NCBI RefSeq assembly: GCF_029360775.1
Contig: NZ_JARKMZ010000018.1
Span: 21,946-85,945 of the forward strand
DNA: 64,000 nucleotides
Reading direction: 5' to 3'
DNA from: Daejeonella sp. H1SJ63
GTDB taxonomy: Bacteria > Bacteroidota > Bacteroidia > Sphingobacteriales > Sphingobacteriaceae
Below, piece by piece: positions 53,510 to 62,602 of the stretch (position 1 is its first letter; each line of letters opens with the position of its first letter). The position numbers and the translations under genes are program-made. The notes below the pieces were generated by a model, which worked only from the letters and a program-made list of their open reading frames with translations, had not been told where the DNA came from and made no database searches.

Positions 53510-54697
53510 TCAATAGAGCAGTTTATCATATGGGTAACGTTTTGTATGAATAGCTTTCACCTTCTCATATAAAACAGACCTGAATTCTTCTACATTCTCT
53601 TTATTTAAAGCCGATATAAATATTGCCGGGCTTTTGTCCTTACCCATCCAGCTTCTTTTAAAATCTTCAAGCGTCAGAGGAGGGTGTTCATCCTGCGGAT
53701 CAAAATCAGCGGGTTTATACGCATCGATCTTATTGAATACCGTAATCACCTCTTTGTCAATTGCACCCATATCCTTCAGCGTTTCATTTACTGTATTAAT
53801 CTGATCTTCAAAATTCGGATGCGATATATCAACAACATGAATCAGAATATCTGCTTCGCGCACTTCATCAAGCGTTGATTTGAAACACTCTATCAGGTGG
53901 TGCGGCAGCTTTCGGATGAATCCTACAGTATCAGATAAAAGAAAGGGCAAATTCTCAATAACGACCTTTCTTACGGTGGTATCCAGAGTAGCGAAAAGCT
54001 TATTCTCTGCAAAGACCTCTGATTTGGAGACCATATTCATGATGGTAGATTTACCAACATTCGTATATCCAACAAGAGAAACCCTGATCAGCTGATGTCT
54101 GTTCTTCCGCTGAGTTTCGTTCTGCTTGTCTATTTCTTTTAGCCGTTCCTTCAGAAGTGAAATCTTATTCAGAATCAAACGGCGGTCTGTCTCAATCTGA
54201 CTTTCACCCGGACCACGCATCCCGATTCCCCCTTTTTGACGTTCAAGGTGAGTCCATAAACGGGTTAATCTCGGAAGAAGATACTGAAGCTGGGCCAGCT
54301 CAACCTGAGTCTTAGCCTGAGAGGTCTGGGCCCTTTTGGCAAAAATATCGAGTATCAGATTACTTCGATCCAGAATCTTTACCTGTAATTCATTTTCAAT
54401 ATTCCTAAGCTGTGAAGGTGATAGTTCATCATCAAAAATGACCATATCTATCTCCTCAGCCTTCACATAGGCATTGATCTCTTCAAGCTTCCCTGTTCCA
54501 ACAAATGTGGCCCTGTCGGGGCGCTGCATTCTTTGTGTAAATGATTTTTGCGTCTGACCACCGGCAGTATCCACCAGAAACTTTAACTCATCCAGATATT
54601 CCTGAGTTTGTTCTTCGGTTTCGCCCGGAGTAATTATACCAACCAATACGGCTCTTTCCGGCTTGACAGTGGTATCAAAAAATTTTTGTCTTGGCAT
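53510..54697 (-). CDS. hflX: GTPase HflX
   Basis: The protein has 395 residues. The HflX N-terminal ribosome-binding domain (about 1-180) contains GTGKLEEINAYVKA, the GPGESQIETDRR helix (about 158-169) and a basic/coiled region. The GTPase domain (about 197-365) has G1 GYTNVGKST (about 204-212), G3 DTVGFIRKLP (about 247-256) and NKID (about 318-321). It rescues or splits stalled ribosomes in characterised bacteria. A -7 element, minus-strand TATCTTTG at 54716-54723, lies 19 bp upstream. Confidence 0.95.
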   Translation of the reverse strand: MPRQKFFDTTVKPERAVLVGIITPGETEEQTQEYLDELKFLVDTAGGQTQKSFTQRMQRPDRATFVGTGKLEEINAYVKAEEIDMVIFDDELSPSQLRNIENELQVKILDRSNLILDIFAKRAQTSQAKTQVELAQLQYLLPRLTRLWTHLERQKGGIGMRGPGESQIETDRRLILNKISLLKERLKEIDKQNETQRKNRHQLIRVSLVGYTNVGKSTIMNMVSKSEVFAENKLFATLDTTVRKVVIENLPFLLSDTVGFIRKLPHHLIECFKSTLDEVREADILIHVVDISHPNFEDQINTVNETLKDMGAIDKEVITVFNKIDAYKPADFDPQDEHPPLTLEDFKRSWMGKDKSPAIFISALNKENVEEFRSVLYEKVKAIHTKRYPYDKLLY

Positions 54698-54715
54698 TTA
54701 AATGTATTAACGATG

Positions 54716-54723
54716 CAAAGATA
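54716..54723 (-). promoter_or_regulatory. hflX: hflX promoter -7 element
   Basis: Minus-strand TATCTTTG matches TAnnTTTG and sits 19 bp before the hflX ATG. TTTG occurs 14 nt further upstream (closer than usual) and TTG 23 nt upstream, so the -33 box is ambiguous. Confidence 0.45.
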
Positions 54724-54775
54724 GGTGTTGATACGGTCAAATCGATCAATCGCCTGTCAGATTATCTGCTGTAAA

Positions 54776-55588
54776 TCAGATCTTCGACACAAAATCCTTC
54801 ATGGCTCCGCCCGGATTGCTCTCCTTCATGAAGTTCTCGCCGATTAAAAACCCATCGAAGCCCGCCTGCTTCAGCTCCCTTATTGTTTTTGGATCGCTTA
54901 TGCCACTTTCAGAGATTTTCAGAAACTGCGAAGGAATATGGTCTGCAAGATCATAAGAATGCTGTACCGATACCGAGAAATTTCCCAGATTACGGTTGTT
55001 TACTCCTACCGCATCCAGGTCATCACATAAACTTCTGTTTAACTCTTCCAGATTATGAACCTCCAGCAATACATTCAGGCCCAGGTTCTTTGCACATCTG
55101 GCAAGTTTCTGAACTTTAGCCGAACTTAAAATTGCTGCAATTAATAAAATGATATCGGCTCCCAGCGATTTGGCTTCAATGATCTGGAACTCATCCAGCA
55201 TAAAATCTTTTCTCAGAATCGGAATATCATTTGCCCTTCGGGCTGCGATCAGATCCTTTTTATGACCGCCAAAAAAACTCTCATCCGTCAGTACCGAAAG
55301 TGCTGAGGCTCCTGCAGCAACATAAGCGGTGGTTACTTCCTCAACAGTGTTTCTATCATTAATAATCCCTTTTGAAGGAGATTTACGCTTAAACTCTGCG
55401 ATGATACCGGTGAGTGAAGGATTTAAAATAAAATCTCTCATGGAGTAACAGTTCCGTGAAAAGAACTCAGACTCTTCCAATGATTTTATACTGATCTCAG
55501 TTTTGGCAATTTCTATCTCCTGCCATTTCTTTACTACGATCTTATCAAGAATATTTCCCTGTGCAGGACTATTTTCTGTATTATTCAT
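54776..55588 (-). CDS. trpC: Indole-3-glycerol-phosphate synthase
   Basis: The protein has 270 residues and a TIM-barrel fold. Conserved parts are IIAEFKRKSPSKGII (about 61-75, catalytic Lys), TDESFFGGHKKDL (about 101-113), ILRKDFMLDEFQI (about 125-137), NNRNLGNFSV (about 197-206) and SESGISDP (about 225-232). It makes indole-3-glycerol phosphate in tryptophan biosynthesis. It follows trpG by 12 bp. trpD, normally between G and C in this phylum, is not here. Confidence 0.96.
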   Translation of the reverse strand: MNNTENSPAQGNILDKIVVKKWQEIEIAKTEISIKSLEESEFFSRNCYSMRDFILNPSLTGIIAEFKRKSPSKGIINDRNTVEEVTTAYVAAGASALSVLTDESFFGGHKKDLIAARRANDIPILRKDFMLDEFQIIEAKSLGADIILLIAAILSSAKVQKLARCAKNLGLNVLLEVHNLEELNRSLCDDLDAVGVNNRNLGNFSVSVQHSYDLADHIPSQFLKISESGISDPKTIRELKQAGFDGFLIGENFMKESNPGGAMKDFVSKI

Positions 55589-55600
55589 ATCTGTTCAGAA

Positions 55601-56164
55601 TCAGCTAAGCCAGTTAGTAATCATTAATTTACCATATTCAGTCAGTACAGACTCGGGATGGAACTGCACACCCCTTACATCAAGAGTGCGATGGCTCAAA
55701 GCCATGATTACCCCATCAGGATCTGTTGCAGTAACCCTGATCGCATCAGGAACCATATCATTTCTTACCGCCCATGAATGGTAACGGCCAACATTGAAAT
55801 TCTTGGGACAGTTCTGAAAAAGTTTCTCATTTTCGTCAAGTACGGTAATCTCAGTTGCCCTGCCATGAACAGGCCTGGCAAGATTATAAAGCTCGCCTCC
55901 AAAAACTTCAGCAATTGCCTGAAGACCAAGGCAAATACCCAGAATGCTCTTTGTAGCAGAATAAGTGCGGATCACATCCAGCAATAGCCCTGACTCTGAT
56001 GGTATTCCCGGGCCGGGAGAAAGCAGGATCTTGTCAAATTCATTTACATCTTCCAGCTTGAATTTATCATTTCTCCATACTGTTGCTTCATGACCGGTTT
56101 CGTTCAGCAAATGAACCAGATTGAAGGTAAAGGAGTCGTAATTATCTATTACTAATATGTTCAT
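55601..56164 (-). CDS. trpG: Anthranilate synthase component II (glutamine amidotransferase)
   Basis: The 187-residue class I amidotransferase supplies ammonia to TrpE. The nucleophile elbow is LGICLGLQAIAEVFGG (catalytic Cys about 79), the oxyanion segment is SPGPG, and the His/Glu pair is in VQFHPESVLTE (about 166-176). PabA function in folate synthesis is often shared by the same protein; sequence alone does not separate them. Confidence 0.94.
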   Translation of the reverse strand: MNILVIDNYDSFTFNLVHLLNETGHEATVWRNDKFKLEDVNEFDKILLSPGPGIPSESGLLLDVIRTYSATKSILGICLGLQAIAEVFGGELYNLARPVHGRATEITVLDENEKLFQNCPKNFNVGRYHSWAVRNDMVPDAIRVTATDPDGVIMALSHRTLDVRGVQFHPESVLTEYGKLMITNWLS

Positions 56165-56239
56165 CAGTATATTTTTTTATCAGTTTATATTATCGAAGCC
56201 GGATTTTGATCTCCCCACCTCTGTGATTATGGCTATCAG

Positions 56240-57655
56240 TTATAATTCACCGGCCATTTCCAAAGCTTTTCTCAAAGCCATAATCTTATTATTTACTTCA
56301 TTCAATTCACTCTGAGGATCAGAATCTGCCACAATTCCGGCACCCGCCTGATAGTGCAGCACATTATTCTGGCTCAGGAATGAACGGATCATGATGGCAT
56401 GGTTAAAGTCGCCGTTAAACCCCATAAACCCGATTGCTCCACTATAAAACCCTCTTTGTTGTTTCTCAAATCTATCAATCAGCTGCATAGCCATATATTT
56501 CGGCGCACCACTCAGAGTTCCTGCAGGGTAAGTATCACCAACAACATCGAAAGAATCCACATCAGACTGAAGCTGACCGGTAACCTTAGAAACCATGTGA
56601 ATCAGGTGAGAGTAGTATTGAATCTCTTTAAAGGATCGTACTTCCACCCGATCGCAATGCCGGCTCAAATCATTTCTTGCAAGATCAACAAGCATCACAT
56701 GTTCGGCATTTTCCTTCGCATCTTTTTTCAGATTCTCTGCAAGTTCTGCGTCCAGAAGATCATTACCTGTTCTTTTGAAAGTTCCTGCAATCGGATAGAT
56801 CGTTGCCTCATTATTTTTAATGGTCAGCTGTGCTTCAGGAGAGGAACCAAATATTTTAAAATCTCCATAATCAAAATAGAACAAATATGGCGATGGATTT
56901 ATTGAGCGCAATGAACGGTAAACATTGAACTCATCACCTAGGAAAGGCTTGGAAAATGCTCTGGAAGGTACGATCTGAAAAACGTCTCCCCGATATATAT
57001 GTTTCTTTACATTTTCAACCAGCTCTATGAATTCTGCATCTGTAAAATTTGATTTTTCTTCTCCGTTCAAACTGAACTTATATTCCGGAAAATTCTTATT
57101 CTGAATAAGATACTGGATCTTATCGAGTCCGTCAGGAGCATTCTTGTCTGTGCGATGTTCAAGTAAAAACAACTCATTTTTAAAGTGATCGATCACAATG
57201 ATGTAGCGGTAAATATGATACTGCATCAGAGGAATTTCGCGCCCCCCGGCCGGCTGTGAATGAAACTTAATATCCTCGAAATGTTCAACAGTTTCGTAGG
57301 CAAAATATCCGAACATCCCGTTGATAACGAATTTAAAATCCTCCTCAGATACAGATTCGAACTGCTTTCTGAAATCAGAAACCTGTTTCTTAAGATTCAG
57401 ATCGGTTAAAGGGTACTGATCTCTTTCACCATCAGGATAATACGTTTCAAGTTTTTCATTGTTCAAAACAATTCCTGCAATCGGGTCACAGCACACATAA
57501 CTTAAACTATCCTCCCTGCTGTGATAATCTGAGCTCTCCAGCAAAATACTGTTCGGGAAAACATCGCGTAAACGCAGATAAATACTTACCGGTGTTGTTG
57601 TATCGGCAAGCAGCCTTCTGTGAGAAGTATATAACTTATAATTTTTCATATTCAT
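56240..57655 (-). CDS. trpE: Anthranilate synthase component I
   Basis: The protein has 471 residues. The N-terminal region carries the LLESSDYHSRED segment (about 38-49), corresponding to the LLES tryptophan feedback motif. The chorismate-binding domain (about 205-465) includes GTFKRTGNDLLDAELAENLKKD (shown in part as GTFKRTG), GTLSGAPKYMAMQLID and FYSGAIGFMGFNG. It converts chorismate and glutamine-derived ammonia to anthranilate. It is the first structural gene after the attenuator. Confidence 0.95.
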   Translation of the reverse strand: MNMKNYKLYTSHRRLLADTTTPVSIYLRLRDVFPNSILLESSDYHSREDSLSYVCCDPIAGIVLNNEKLETYYPDGERDQYPLTDLNLKKQVSDFRKQFESVSEEDFKFVINGMFGYFAYETVEHFEDIKFHSQPAGGREIPLMQYHIYRYIIVIDHFKNELFLLEHRTDKNAPDGLDKIQYLIQNKNFPEYKFSLNGEEKSNFTDAEFIELVENVKKHIYRGDVFQIVPSRAFSKPFLGDEFNVYRSLRSINPSPYLFYFDYGDFKIFGSSPEAQLTIKNNEATIYPIAGTFKRTGNDLLDAELAENLKKDAKENAEHVMLVDLARNDLSRHCDRVEVRSFKEIQYYSHLIHMVSKVTGQLQSDVDSFDVVGDTYPAGTLSGAPKYMAMQLIDRFEKQQRGFYSGAIGFMGFNGDFNHAIMIRSFLSQNNVLHYQAGAGIVADSDPQSELNEVNNKIMALRKALEMAGEL

Positions 57656-57696
57656 TATTTAAATAGGCCTGACAGCATTCAGAATGTTGCCAACCA

Positions 57697-57729
57697 CAAA
57701 AAAACCCGACGGGTTGAAGCGTCGGGTTT
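57697..57729 (-). terminator. trp attenuator terminator
   Basis: On the minus strand AACCCGAC (57721-57728) pairs with GTCGGGTT (57703-57710) through a 10-nt loop and is followed by a T-run. It sits 36 bp past the Trp-rich leader ORF and 42 bp before trpE, exactly the attenuator position. Confidence 0.88.
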
Positions 57730-57764
57730 CATATTGTTTAGGTTTTGGTTGATTATAAATTCAT

Positions 57765-57836
57765 TCAAAATACCTGAACCGCGCGCCACTCACCTGAAGT
57801 GCACCACCAATTGCCTGTATTTTGTTTATTGTTCAT
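57765..57836 (-). CDS. trp operon leader peptide
   Basis: I translated this by hand: 23 residues, MNNKQNTGNWWCTSGEWRAV followed by QVF and a stop. It contains three Trp codons (two adjacent, TGG TGG) and precedes an intrinsic terminator. Scarcity of charged tRNA-Trp would stall ribosomes at the WW or later W codons and favour an alternative fold that prevents the terminator from forming. TTGGT in the WW codons can pair with ACCAA downstream, supporting competing hairpins. The ATG is only about 6 nt after the -7 element, so the transcript may be leaderless. This fits the Bacteroid-trp type leader described for the phylum. Confidence 0.85.
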   Translation of the reverse strand: MNNKQNTGNWWCTSGEWRAVQVF

Positions 57837-57842
57837 CGATCA

Positions 57843-57872
57843 CAAAAATATAAAGAAAATTGAGATTACAAA
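57843..57872 (-). promoter_or_regulatory. trpE: trp operon promoter
   Basis: The minus strand shows TTTG (57869-57872) at -33, an 18-nt gap, and TATTTTTG (57843-57850) at -7: the best Bacteroidota-type promoter in the window. The leader peptide ATG begins six nucleotides beyond the -7 box. Confidence 0.75.
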
Positions 57873-57888
57873 TTTTTTGAGGATTTGT

Positions 57889-58332
57889 TTATGACATTCC
57901 TAAAAGAGGACGTCCGCTCTGATAGATTGCCACTACAATAACGAGTACCGCCAAGCCGTAATATAAAGCAATAGATCTGTGCTTGTTAAATGCTTCGGCA
58001 GCCTTCTTTGAGCGTGAGTGCCCTACAGTAATCAGAATAATTGCAAATAACATCATCACTGAGTGCTCAACTGTCCAGTAACGGCTCATAGCGTCTTTCA
58101 TGGCTTCGCCCATGTTCGAATAATTGACCATCGGACTGAAAAAATATAAAATCAATCCTACAAGAAACTGAGTATGCGTAAAGATCATAGCAAACAAATT
58201 GATCTTACGATTGCCTTCACTGTATGGTTTCTTACCAAATAAGCCGATAAGCGCTGTTAACAGGGCAAGGACTAATAAAATAAGGACTATATAGCGAAGT
58301 CCGGAATGCAGGCCTAATAATGTATTGTACAT
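57889..58332 (-). CDS. Four-helix membrane protein (cytochrome b-like, function unknown)
   Basis: The protein has 147 residues and four hydrophobic helices (about 10-29, 43-66, 87-106, 121-140). One histidine per region is present: LGLHSGLRY (about 7-15), FTHTQFLVGL (about 51-60), TVEHSVMML (about 87-95) and VGHSRSKK (about 102-109). That arrangement could coordinate heme but is not proof. Homologous proteins in Bacteroidota are often labelled cytochrome B. It ends 17 bp before the trp promoter. Confidence 0.75.
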   Translation of the reverse strand: MYNTLLGLHSGLRYIVLILLVLALLTALIGLFGKKPYSEGNRKINLFAMIFTHTQFLVGLILYFFSPMVNYSNMGEAMKDAMSRYWTVEHSVMMLFAIILITVGHSRSKKAAEAFNKHRSIALYYGLAVLVIVVAIYQSGRPLLGMS

Positions 58333-58394
58333 ATCTTTTTAATTTATATCCAAAGTAAAGAAAAAACCCTCATTAAATACAATCTTATAAAACT

Positions 58395-59408
58395 CTAGCG
58401 CGCATCAAGATAGATTGCCTCAGGACTGGAGCTCAAATCTGCTTTTACCAAAGGTGCGGTATTCCCTGTATCAGTATATTTGAATACAAGAATTTTCTTC
58501 CCCGCTTTCTCGGCAACGTAAACCAGATCCTTATCCGAACGCTCATCCCAGGCAATATCTGTAGGGTTTCCCAAAAGGGTGCTGGGGCCCTTAATCGTTT
58601 TAGTTGGAACAACAGCAGCTCCTGAAGGTGTAAATTTCGCCAATGCCCCGATGATAAAATGAACTGCGCCATCAGTATCATAGCCTGTATTTGTCGCCTC
58701 GGCAATATCGGTCAACAGCAGAATATCGCGCTGTGCAGAATAGCTAATGCCATGCAAACGAACAGCTCCGCTAAGGGTTAATTTCTTCTCAGGGGTAATG
58801 GTACCAACCTCAAGCTCTGATGCATCCTCAAACAATTGCACCTCGGTACGATCCTGATCGATAACAATAAAAAGCCGGTTACCATCCAGAAACATACCCC
58901 ATGGCTTACCATTCAGTTTTAGTTTTTTGGATGCAATAGCCGTACCGGTGAGCTTGCTAACGGTATTGTACACATAAACAGCACTATCAATATCACTTGA
59001 AACATACAGCAAATCCCTGCTCCTGTCAAATGCTATATCGCGGGCACTTAACAAGCCTTCATCAATAAATGAATCCTTTTTAATCAGGCTTCCGTCTGTA
59101 TTGACCTTGAATGTCCTGATATTTTTATTCCTTCTGCTTACCTGAAACACAATACCTGAAAAAGGATCAAATAATATTCCGTTTGCATCAGGTAACTGGG
59201 AACTGAACTTATACGGCTCGGGAAATTTGCTTTCATCGGCCCTGTCAAAGATCAATGTATTTACTACCGATGCATCAGTATCCGCATTTGAAACATACAA
59301 TCTGGAAACGGTACTCTGAGGCATAGGCTTATTATCATCCTTGGTACAGGCCACAGGCAGGATTAAAGGAAGCAGACAAATCAGCTGCAGAATAAATCTC
59401 TGTTTCAT
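58395..59408 (-). CDS. Beta-propeller lipoprotein
   Basis: The protein has 337 residues. The signal MKQRFILQLICLLPLILPVAC has a lipobox-like VAC with acylated Cys at 21. The rest is WD/NHL/lactonase-like propeller repeat: RLYVSNADTDAS, DIAFDRSRDLLYVSSDIDSAVYVYN and DIAWDERSDKDLVYVAEKAGKKILVF. No catalytic motif is evident. A minus-strand TAACTTTG at 59419-59426 is a possible -7 element 11 bp before the start, again suggesting a very short leader. Confidence 0.75.
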   Translation of the reverse strand: MKQRFILQLICLLPLILPVACTKDDNKPMPQSTVSRLYVSNADTDASVVNTLIFDRADESKFPEPYKFSSQLPDANGILFDPFSGIVFQVSRRNKNIRTFKVNTDGSLIKKDSFIDEGLLSARDIAFDRSRDLLYVSSDIDSAVYVYNTVSKLTGTAIASKKLKLNGKPWGMFLDGNRLFIVIDQDRTEVQLFEDASELEVGTITPEKKLTLSGAVRLHGISYSAQRDILLLTDIAEATNTGYDTDGAVHFIIGALAKFTPSGAAVVPTKTIKGPSTLLGNPTDIAWDERSDKDLVYVAEKAGKKILVFKYTDTGNTAPLVKADLSSSPEAIYLDAR

Positions 59409-59577
59409 AACGTTTGCCCAAAGTTAAGAGTTGAAATGCATAAATACGCTTCATTTTTAATTTACTGCATTTGCGTTGGGAACCAGGGGTCGTTGTGTAA
59501 CAGAAATATTATATTGCAGCTTCATGCTCATACCGAATAACTACTACTTTCGAAGTCCTAAAAACCAATTAGCTATT

Positions 59578-62500
59578 ATGAAAAAAATAATTCTGCTGTG
59601 CCTGATGGCCATACAGGCCATCACTGTATCTGCACAACAAACTTATCCGGTCAATGGATCACATGATAAAAGACCCGGATTATATGCCTTTACCAATGCA
59701 AACATTGTCGTCAGTTCAGAGCAAACGATAACAAATGGAATACTGCTTATAAAAAATGATAAGATAGAGGCAGTTGGGCAAGGCCTGAGCATTCCTAAAG
59801 GTTATATCAGAATTGACTTAAAGGGCAAATACATCTATCCATCTTTTGTGGATGCATTTACAACTTACGGACTCCCTTCGGGAACTGCACAACGTCAGGG
59901 CGGAGGTTTTGGCCGGACACAGTCGTTCATCTCAACCAAAGCGGGTGCATATTCATGGAATGAGGCAATAAGACCGGAAACTGCGGTTAAATCAATGTTT
60001 GCCATTGATTCCAAAAAAGCTGAAGAGTATAAGAAACTCGGATTCGGTACTGTCCAGACCATCAGCCGGGATGGAATTGCCAGAGGTGTATCCATCGTAA
60101 GCACACTCAATAACAGTGATGAAACCGGTGTAATTTTAAAAGATCAGGCAGCAGCTCATTACTCATTCAGTAAAGGAAGCTCTGCCAATAGCTATCCTAC
60201 ATCGCTGATGGGTTCAATTGCCTTATTGCGCCAAACCTACCTCGATGCCGCCTGGTATAAAAATCAAAAAAGTGAATACAATATCTCATTGGATGAATTC
60301 AACAAATCTCAGTCACTCAGTCAGATTTTTGAGGTAAGCGACGCACTCAGTATACTCAGGGCAGACAAAATCGGAGATGAGTTCGGGAAACAGTACATTT
60401 TTAAAACCGATGGAAAAGAATACCAGCGAATTGCAGAAGCAACAGCCACCAGAGGAAGTTTCATTATTCCACTAAGCTTTCCAAAACCTTTCGATATTGA
60501 AGATCCAGCGGATGCCAGAAATATCAGCTATACTCAACTGAAAGACTGGGAGATGGCACCCTCAAATCCATCTGCTCTGGAAAAAGCAGGAATTAAGTTT
60601 GCAATTACCAGCTTCGGACTTGAAGCTAATCCCAAAGATTTCTGGAACAATCTTCGTACAGCAATAAGATATGGATTGTCTGAAAAGCAGGCTTTAAAAT
60701 CACTTACTGAAGTACCTGCTGAGCTCCTCGGAATTACAGATATGCTTGGTACCCTCAGCAAAGGCAAACTGGCTAACTTCATTATCTGCTCAGACAATAT
60801 CTTCAAAAAAGATAACATTATTCATGAGAACTGGGTTCAGGGAAATCAATACATTGTTTCAAAAATGGATGTCAGTGATCTGAGAGGCACTTACGCACTC
60901 CAAATTGAAGGTTTGCCTGCACTCGAAATAAAAATTGGAGGCAGCATATCAGCTTACGACCTGAACATAGGACGCAGCGGACCGGATAGTGTTAAAACTA
61001 AAGGCAGTATCAACAGAACCGGAGACCTGCTGAGCATGAATTTTGATCTGAAAAAAAATCCTGCAGGAACCATTCGTCTGAGCGGATATATCAGTTCCGA
61101 TTCACCGCTGAATCTCAAAGGAGAGGCTGTTAAACCTGACGGAAGCAGCTCAAAATGGACTGCAACTTTCAGTGAATCATTTAAAGAAGCCACAAAAAAA
61201 GAAAGCCCTGAACCAATACCATCCATCGGAAAAGTTATTTACCCTTTCATGGCCTATGGTTATACCGAAGCACCGAAAAGTGAACAGGTGCTGTTCAGAA
61301 ATGCTACTGTCTGGACCAATGAAAAAGAGGGCAGGTTAAGCAATACCGATGTCCTTATCGAAGACGGAAAGATTAAAGCAATCGGCAAAAATCTGAGGGC
61401 AGCATCCGCTAAAGTCATCGACGCTAGCGGCAAACACCTTACTCCCGGAATTATTGATGAACATTCGCATATCGCCGGCACCGGAGGAATTAATGAAGGA
61501 GCACAATCGGTAAGTTCGGAAGTGAGAATCGCTGATATTATCACCTCTGAGGATATCAATATTTACCGTCAGCTGGCTGGTGGCGTAACCTCTTCTCATA
61601 TTCTGCACGGTTCAGCTAATGCCATTGGCGGACAAACCCAGCTGATCAAGCTTCGCTGGGGTAAAAACCCTGAGCAGATGAAATTTGAAGGCAGCGATGG
61701 CTTTATCAAATTTGCTTTGGGCGAGAATGTGAAGCAAAGTAATTTCCAGATACCCGGAGGAAACCTGCGCTTCCCTCAATCGAGAATGGGGGTTGAACAG
61801 GTGTTTATCGATGCCTTTACCCGTGCAAAGGAGTACAAAGCTGCCAGAGCGGTGAAAGGGAATACCGTCAGACGCGACCTGGAACTGGATGCTTTGGTAG
61901 AAATCCTTGACAATAAGCGATTTATCACCTGTCACTCCTATGTCCAGTCGGAGATTAATATGCTGATGCATGTGGCAGACTCGATGGGTTTTAAGATCAA
62001 TACATTTACCCATATCCTGGAGGGCTATAAAGTTGCCGATGGAATGGCAAAACGGGGAATCGCCGGATCTACATTCTCTGACTGGTGGGCATACAAAAAT
62101 GAAGTTGCAGAGGCTATTCCTTATAATGGCAAGATCATGCATGAAGTTGGTGTACTTACAGGCTTCAACTCTGACGATGCTGAAATGGCAAGAAGGCTGA
62201 ATCAGGAAGCCGCAAAAGCAATTACCTATGGTGGAATGAGTGAAGAAGATGCATTAAAACTTGTCACTCTTAACCCCGCAAAGATGTTACATATTGACAA
62301 TAAGGTTGGAAGTGTGAAGGTTGGTAAGGATGCGGATCTGGTTTTATGGTCTGATAATCCTTTATCCATCTATGCTAAGGCCGAAAAAACATTTGTGGAT
62401 GGCATTGCCTACTGGGATATGGATCAGGATGCAGAAAAACAGAAAGCATTGAAAGCTGATCAGGGCAGGATTATTCAGAAAATGATGGAAGCAAAAGGAA

Positions 62501-62595
62501 ACGGAAGCGCAACAGTAAGACCAGCGTTACAGCGTCTGCGCCTTTATGAATGCGAAACAATGGAGGATACTCACCATTCTTCACTAAGTCATTAA
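59578..62595 (+). CDS. Secreted tandem amidohydrolase-family protein
   Basis: I start at the ATG at 59578 (MKKIILLCLMAIQAITVSAQQ, a clear signal peptide); the frame is open upstream but unlikely to be coding. The 1005-residue product has two amidohydrolase-like modules. Module 1 (about 35-450) lacks the metal-binding HxH: the segment reads YIYPSFVDAFTTYG where the motif would be. A lipocalin-like linker (about 460-555) follows. Module 2 (about 565-985) has the HSH motif in GIIDEHSHIAG (about 627-637), GGVTSSHILHGSANAIGGQT and a conserved ...TGFNSDDAEMARR (Asp about 866). It is probably a periplasmic imidazolonepropionase/prolidase-like hydrolase; the substrate is unknown. Confidence 0.85.
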   Translation: MKKIILLCLMAIQAITVSAQQTYPVNGSHDKRPGLYAFTNANIVVSSEQTITNGILLIKNDKIEAVGQGLSIPKGYIRIDLKGKYIYPSFVDAFTTYGLPSGTAQRQGGGFGRTQSFISTKAGAYSWNEAIRPETAVKSMFAIDSKKAEEYKKLGFGTVQTISRDGIARGVSIVSTLNNSDETGVILKDQAAAHYSFSKGSSANSYPTSLMGSIALLRQTYLDAAWYKNQKSEYNISLDEFNKSQSLSQIFEVSDALSILRADKIGDEFGKQYIFKTDGKEYQRIAEATATRGSFIIPLSFPKPFDIEDPADARNISYTQLKDWEMAPSNPSALEKAGIKFAITSFGLEANPKDFWNNLRTAIRYGLSEKQALKSLTEVPAELLGITDMLGTLSKGKLANFIICSDNIFKKDNIIHENWVQGNQYIVSKMDVSDLRGTYALQIEGLPALEIKIGGSISAYDLNIGRSGPDSVKTKGSINRTGDLLSMNFDLKKNPAGTIRLSGYISSDSPLNLKGEAVKPDGSSSKWTATFSESFKEATKKESPEPIPSIGKVIYPFMAYGYTEAPKSEQVLFRNATVWTNEKEGRLSNTDVLIEDGKIKAIGKNLRAASAKVIDASGKHLTPGIIDEHSHIAGTGGINEGAQSVSSEVRIADIITSEDINIYRQLAGGVTSSHILHGSANAIGGQTQLIKLRWGKNPEQMKFEGSDGFIKFALGENVKQSNFQIPGGNLRFPQSRMGVEQVFIDAFTRAKEYKAARAVKGNTVRRDLELDALVEILDNKRFITCHSYVQSEINMLMHVADSMGFKINTFTHILEGYKVADGMAKRGIAGSTFSDWWAYKNEVAEAIPYNGKIMHEVGVLTGFNSDDAEMARRLNQEAAKAITYGGMSEEDALKLVTLNPAKMLHIDNKVGSVKVGKDADLVLWSDNPLSIYAKAEKTFVDGIAYWDMDQDAEKQKALKADQGRIIQKMMEAKGNGSATVRPALQRLRLYECETMEDTHHSSLSH

Positions 62596-62602
62596 TCTAA
62601 AC

